Shown one piece after another: positions 60,389 to 64,000 of a DNA stretch of 64,000 nt. The stretch comes from Paractinoplanes lichenicola (GTDB lineage: Bacteria; Actinomycetota; Actinomycetes; Mycobacteriales; Micromonosporaceae): positions 1 through 64,000 of the forward strand of contig NZ_JAENHO010000019.1 in NCBI RefSeq assembly GCF_016785085.1, written 5' to 3'. Both the position numbers and the translations under genes were made by a program. Below the pieces are notes generated by a model, which saw only the letters and a list, made by a program, of their open reading frames with translations, was not told the origin of the DNA and did no database searches. Each line of letters begins with the position of its first letter. Position 1 is the first letter of the stretch.

Positions 60389-61044
60389 CTCGTCGGGTGC
60401 TCCCTGAGACAGAGCACGAAGTCGAGGTCGTCGAGCGCGCTGTCGTAGAAGAACCACTTCGTATACCCGGACACTTTGGAGCACTTGCGCTCGGCGTCCT
60501 TCTCACCCGTGGCCTTGCCGACGAAGTGCGCCAGCACCTCATAGGTGCCCGTTGTGCAGGGGGTGACGCGCATGTTGGGCTCGTCGTCGGTGCCCTCGTT
60601 GACGACGCAGTCGCCCTTCTTCACATAGAACCGTGCGTCCTCGCTGCCCTGCGGCACCGGCCCGGCCACCTGCTCGCTGGCCGACACGTCGGGCGAGGCC
60701 TGCTGCCGCTGGGTCTCGGCGCGCTTGTTGAGCAGCCACGCCGTCGTGCCGAGGCCGATCACGATAAGCACGCCCAGAGTCACGACCAGGGCGATGATCG
60801 GGGTGTTGCGCTTCGGCGGCACGGGGGTTCTGTCCCATGAGGAGCTGCCGCCGCTCACCGGGGCCATCGGCGCCGAGTGGAAGCTCACCGGCTGCTGCGG
60901 GATCGACGGCGGGTGGCCACCCCAGGAATTCTGCTCCGGAACCTGTGCCCCGGGATCACCCCACGGGTCGGAGGGCTCCGCATACGGCTCGTCGGAGCTC
61001 CCGTGCGACCACGGCGGGCCGGAATACGGGCCGTTCTGGGACAT
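60385..61044 (-). CDS. Single-pass membrane protein, LppU/SCO3897-like
   Basis: The protein has 219 residues. The Pro/Ser/Gly-rich cytoplasmic N-terminus is about 95 residues. One membrane helix (TPIIALVVTLGVLIVIGLGTT) follows. The outer domain of about 95 residues has four Cys (VKKGDCVVNEG, VTPCTTGTYEV, ERKCSKVSGY, FVLCLREH), probably two disulfides. ATG start with GGAGGAA upstream. Its stop codon lies in the last CTAG of the phased array. Function unknown. Confidence 0.85.
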   Translation of the reverse strand: MSQNGPYSGPPWSHGSSDEPYAEPSDPWGDPGAQVPEQNSWGGHPPSIPQQPVSFHSAPMAPVSGGSSSWDRTPVPPKRNTPIIALVVTLGVLIVIGLGTTAWLLNKRAETQRQQASPDVSASEQVAGPVPQGSEDARFYVKKGDCVVNEGTDDEPNMRVTPCTTGTYEVLAHFVGKATGEKDAERKCSKVSGYTKWFFYDSALDDLDFVLCLREHPTS

Positions 61045-61178
61045 CAGAATTTCCTCCGGAAGCGGGCTACGCTGCTGCCACCGTAGCGTGCGGGGCCGAC
61101 ACAAACCCGGACGGAATCGCCGCCGGTGTCAACAACACGACCCGCACTTCGCCCGTCCGGCCACTACGGTCCCGATCC

Positions 61179-61739
61179 GTGCCCGTACCAATCGTGATCC
61201 TCGCAGCCGTTTTCGGCGGTTCCATGGCCGTCCTTCTGGCCCGCACCCCTTACGCGGTGCTCGCCGGCGCCGCGGTGTGCGCACTGCTGGCCAGGGCGCT
61301 GGGCCCGGCCCCGATGCTGCCCTTCTACCTGCTGGCCACCATCCCGGGGCTGTTGCTGGCCCTGATCGACCTGCGCTGCCTGCGCCTGCCCGACCGGCTG
61401 GTCGCGGCCTTCGCGATCGTCACCGTGCTGCCGCTGGCGATCATGCGACCCGAGCGGATCGGCCTCGCGCTCGTGGCCGGGGGAGTGGTCCTGACGACGT
61501 ACCTGGGAATTGCTCTTCTGCCCGGTCGTGGCCTGGGACTCGGCGACGTGAAGCTGGCCGCCGTGATCGCCACGATGCTCGGCTTCGCCGGCTGGCCCGC
61601 GGTGCTCGTCGGCCTGGTCGTGCCGCATCTGATCAACGGCCCGATCGCGCTGGTCATGCTGCTCGCCCGCCGCGGCCGCCCGCTGCCGTTCGGGCCCGCC
61701 CTGCTGATCGGGGCCCTGATCGGGATCACAACAGCCTGA
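61179..61739 (+). CDS. A24-family prepilin peptidase, short form
   Basis: The protein has 186 residues with about six membrane helices. The two catalytic Asp motifs are present: ALIDLRCLRLPDRLV and GLGLGDVKLAA. It lacks the N-terminal methylase domain, as actinobacterial Tad-type peptidases do. It would cleave type IV/Tad prepilin leaders, but no pilus genes are in the window. The GTG lies 8 nt after TACGGT. It overlaps the convergent helicase gene by 14 bp. Confidence 0.9.
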   Translation: MPVPIVILAAVFGGSMAVLLARTPYAVLAGAAVCALLARALGPAPMLPFYLLATIPGLLLALIDLRCLRLPDRLVAAFAIVTVLPLAIMRPERIGLALVAGGVVLTTYLGIALLPGRGLGLGDVKLAAVIATMLGFAGWPAVLVGLVVPHLINGPIALVMLLARRGRPLPFGPALLIGALIGITTA

Positions 61740-64000
61740 GCTGCCGATCCTTCGGGCGGGACGGCACAGTGTCACCCAGCCGCTCGAACAGGCCGGAGTC
61801 GATCACGTCGAGGAACGGGGTGGGGCTCTGCTCGCGCTCGCTGCCGTGCCGGAACCGGCGGGCCGCGTGGCTCACATACAGCCTGTCCTGGGCCCGGGTC
61901 AGGCCGACGAAGAACAGCCGGCGCTCCTCGGCGATCTCGTCCGGCTCGGGGGAGCCACCCGGCCAGCGCAGCGGCAGCAGCCCGTCCTCGCAGCCGACCA
62001 GGAAGACCACGGGGAACTCGAGACCCTTGGCGGCGTGCAGGGTGAGCAGGTTGACCGCCTCGGCCCGCGGGTCGAGCGCGTCCACCTCGGCCCCGGTCGC
62101 TATCTCCTGCAGGAAGCGGGGCATGTCGTCGCCGATCCGCTCCGCGAGCGGGCGCAGCAGGTCGGCCGCGGTCCAGATGTCCTCGGGGGCGAGCTGCTCG
62201 CCGTCCAGCGTGGGGGCGGCGAACCGCTGCGCCAGCTGCTCGGCGGTCTGCTTGACCCGAGTGACGAGCGCGCCCGCGCCGGCGTGGCGCAGCTCGCGGG
62301 CGATCAGCTGCACGCCGGGGCGGTCGCGCAGCCGGTTGTGCGAGCGCTTCTGCACCGGCACGCCGGCCCGGGAGAGCGCCTCGACGATCGCGCCGGACTG
62401 CGAATCGGTGCGGTAGAGCACGGCGATGTCCGAGAAGGACAGGTTGCCGGCCGCGATCGAGCGGGAGTCGACGCGGCCCGAGTCGAGCGACCGGTGCGAC
62501 AACCCGCCGACCATGTCGTCGATCGTGCGCACCACGAAGTCGGCCTCGTCGGCGACGCTGGCCGCCGGGTAACGACCGACCAGCGGCGCCTCCGGGTCGA
62601 GCCGGGCCGGGTCGAGCCGGCGCCCGTTGACCAGCGAGGACGGGGCGATCGCCTGCACGGCCGCGGCCACGATGGGCGCGGACGAGCGGTAGTTGCGGGT
62701 CAGCCGGACGAGCCGGGCGTCGACGAAATCCTCGTTGAAGCGCAGGAAGTACTTCACGTCGGCGCCGCGGAACGAGTAGATCGCCTGGTCGGGGTCGCCG
62801 ATCGCGCAGAGGTTGCCGTCCGACGGGCTGAGCAGGCGCAACAACTCGTACTGGGTCTCGTCGACGTCCTGATACTCGTCCACGAAGATCCACTGCCAGT
62901 GCTTGCGGTACTTCTCGACCAGCGCCGGGTCGTCGCGCAGCAGGGCGACCGGCAGGCTGATCAGATCGTCGAGGTCGACCAGGTCCTGCTGGCGCAGCAG
63001 CTTCGCGTACGCGTGGTCGTCGTCCCCGGCCTGCTCGCGCGCCTCGGCCCGCTCGCTCTCGTCGGCGATCCGCCAGTTCGCGCCCAGGCCCGCGGCCTTC
63101 GCGTTCTCCTTGAGGATGGCCAGCCCGACCGAGTGGAACGTGCCGACCGTGATGTCCTCGGCCACGTCGCCCAGCAGCGAGTCGAGGCGTTCGCGGAGCT
63201 CACCGGCGGCGCGGCGGGTGAACGTGATGGCCAGGCAGCGGTGCGGGAAGACACCCAGCTCGGCGCAGAGATAGGCGATTCGGTGGGTCAGCGTGCGGGT
63301 CTTGCCGGTGCCGGGGCCGGCCACGATCAGCAGCGGGCCGCCGGGGGCCGAGGCCGCCACTCGCTGCATCGCGTCGAGGCGGTCGAGCAGGCCGGTGCCG
63401 ACCTCTTCCATGCCGGCCAGCATGGGCTCGAACGGCTCGTGCGGGCTGGCCGGAACCGCGATCGGCGGGGCCGGATTTTTCGTAACTTTGGGCGTTTTGG
63501 CGGGCTTCGGCTTGGCGATCGGCTCGGGCTTGCGCTGCTGCGGCACGTCGAAGAGCGTCTCGACCTGCGGCGCACTGGCCCGATTACGCAGCTCACCCGG
63601 CTCGAACAGGGTGATCACCCCGTACTCGCCGTCGTAGCCGGCGACCCGCCGCACATCCCCCCGCCGCAGCCGTTCGATGCCCTCGCGCAGCTCGTCCCCG
63701 CCGGCCTGCTTGATCGCGTCGAGCGGCACCTTGCGCAGGATGTCGAGCTCGGCCCCGAGCGTCGCCACCAGGTGGTTGAGCCGGCTCTCGACCGTCTTCG
63801 ACTTCGGGCCGACGCCCTCGATCTCGCCCAGGATCTCGTGCAGCTGGATCAGGTGCTCGACGTGGCCGCCCTTGTCGAACCCGAGCGGCCGATCCGCGAG
63901 ATCCTCGACCCGGCTCAGCACGCCCACGGTCAGCGGCTTGCCACACTCGGGGCAGCGGCCGCCGTGCTCGCGGGTGCGCTCGGGCGCCCAGTTCACCCCG
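61726..64000 (-). CDS. EndoQ (PHP)-UvrD helicase fusion, 5-prime end outside window
   Basis: The reading frame is open to the right edge, so only the C-terminal part is seen (at least 757 residues). The first 120 visible residues match the end of an EndoQ-like PHP nuclease: CPECGKPLTVGVLSRVEDLADRP and VAGYDGEYGVI. A Lys/Pro linker follows, then a complete UvrD/PcrA-type helicase: GPGTGKTRTLTHR, FTRRAAGELRERL, FVDEYQDVDETQYELL, GDPDQAIYSFRGAD, LTLHAAKGLEFPVVFL, VGLTRAQDRLYVS. EndoQ cuts beside deaminated bases, so the fusion couples incision to unwinding. Confidence 0.92.
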   Translation of the reverse strand, partial: GVNWAPERTREHGGRCPECGKPLTVGVLSRVEDLADRPLGFDKGGHVEHLIQLHEILGEIEGVGPKSKTVESRLNHLVATLGAELDILRKVPLDAIKQAGGDELREGIERLRRGDVRRVAGYDGEYGVITLFEPGELRNRASAPQVETLFDVPQQRKPEPIAKPKPAKTPKVTKNPAPPIAVPASPHEPFEPMLAGMEEVGTGLLDRLDAMQRVAASAPGGPLLIVAGPGTGKTRTLTHRIAYLCAELGVFPHRCLAITFTRRAAGELRERLDSLLGDVAEDITVGTFHSVGLAILKENAKAAGLGANWRIADESERAEAREQAGDDDHAYAKLLRQQDLVDLDDLISLPVALLRDDPALVEKYRKHWQWIFVDEYQDVDETQYELLRLLSPSDGNLCAIGDPDQAIYSFRGADVKYFLRFNEDFVDARLVRLTRNYRSSAPIVAAAVQAIAPSSLVNGRRLDPARLDPEAPLVGRYPAASVADEADFVVRTIDDMVGGLSHRSLDSGRVDSRSIAAGNLSFSDIAVLYRTDSQSGAIVEALSRAGVPVQKRSHNRLRDRPGVQLIARELRHAGAGALVTRVKQTAEQLAQRFAAPTLDGEQLAPEDIWTAADLLRPLAERIGDDMPRFLQEIATGAEVDALDPRAEAVNLLTLHAAKGLEFPVVFLVGCEDGLLPLRWPGGSPEPDEIAEERRLFFVGLTRAQDRLYVSHAARRFRHGSEREQSPTPFLDVIDSGLFERLGDTVPSRPKDRQLRLL

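Overview
The window is high-GC actinobacterial DNA. Its gene order points to Micromonosporaceae, most likely an Actinoplanes-like genome near the replication origin. The evidence is family-level synteny with two origin-proximal blocks of Mycobacterium tuberculosis. Block 1 is cwlM, trxA, trxB, anti-sigma, sigM, pseudokinase, murJ and cca, which corresponds to Rv3907-Rv3915. Block 2 is ino1, padR, DUF5318, ponA, a membrane protein, rpsF, ssb, rpsR, rplI and dnaB, which corresponds to Rv0046-Rv0058. GTG starts are common, and many genes have a TAnnnT box 6-8 nt before the start codon, suggesting leaderless mRNAs.

Layout. Positions 1-3.9 kb are nearly gene-free: an 8-bp tandem repeat, two near-perfect parS sites among DnaA boxes, one HIT-like gene and degenerate short repeats. 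Positions 3.9-7.3 kb hold a HEAT-repeat gene, an intact IS256-family element with long inverted repeats and a perfect 8-bp target duplication inside purine-rich repeats, and a phosphotransferase gene. Positions 7.2-19 kb are the cell-wall and redox block: ATP-grasp ligase, aminotransferase, acetyltransferase, CwlM, thioredoxin system, SigM with anti-sigma, pseudokinase and MurJ. Positions 19-25 kb carry cca, a SigE-family sigma gene with a partner, ogt, ino1 and padR with a 23-bp palindromic operator. Positions 25-43 kb carry the penicillin-binding protein, polyprenol-type glycosyltransferases, endonuclease IV, the rpsF-ssb-rpsR-rplI operon with an apparent autoregulatory leader, a giant disordered membrane protein and dnaB.

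Positions 43.0-49.1 kb are the most accessory-looking part. A minus-strand operon runs YbaB-like protein, WXG100-like protein, a 1259-residue polymorphic toxin and a small putative immunity protein, with all three junctions overlapping. The toxin appears to carry two enzymatic modules: a papain-fold deaminase-like domain (Cys807, His912, Asp927) and a RelA/SpoT-like nucleotide pyrophosphokinase-like domain (Asp1075, Glu1135). Divergently transcribed is a protein combining a YwqJ-type deaminase domain with a SUKH-3-like immunity domain. This is the best candidate for an undescribed system.

Positions 49-64 kb carry a zinc-ribbon protein, a membrane glycosyltransferase, a GGDEF-EAL protein with a leader hairpin, a molybdenum-cofactor operon (moaC-mog-moeA-moaE), a GT87 enzyme, DoxX, an ORC/Cdc6-like ATPase beside a helically phased array of seven CTAG sites, a lipoprotein-like membrane protein, a prepilin peptidase, and the C-terminal part of an EndoQ-UvrD fusion that runs off the right edge. 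No tRNA, rRNA or CRISPR array was recognised.
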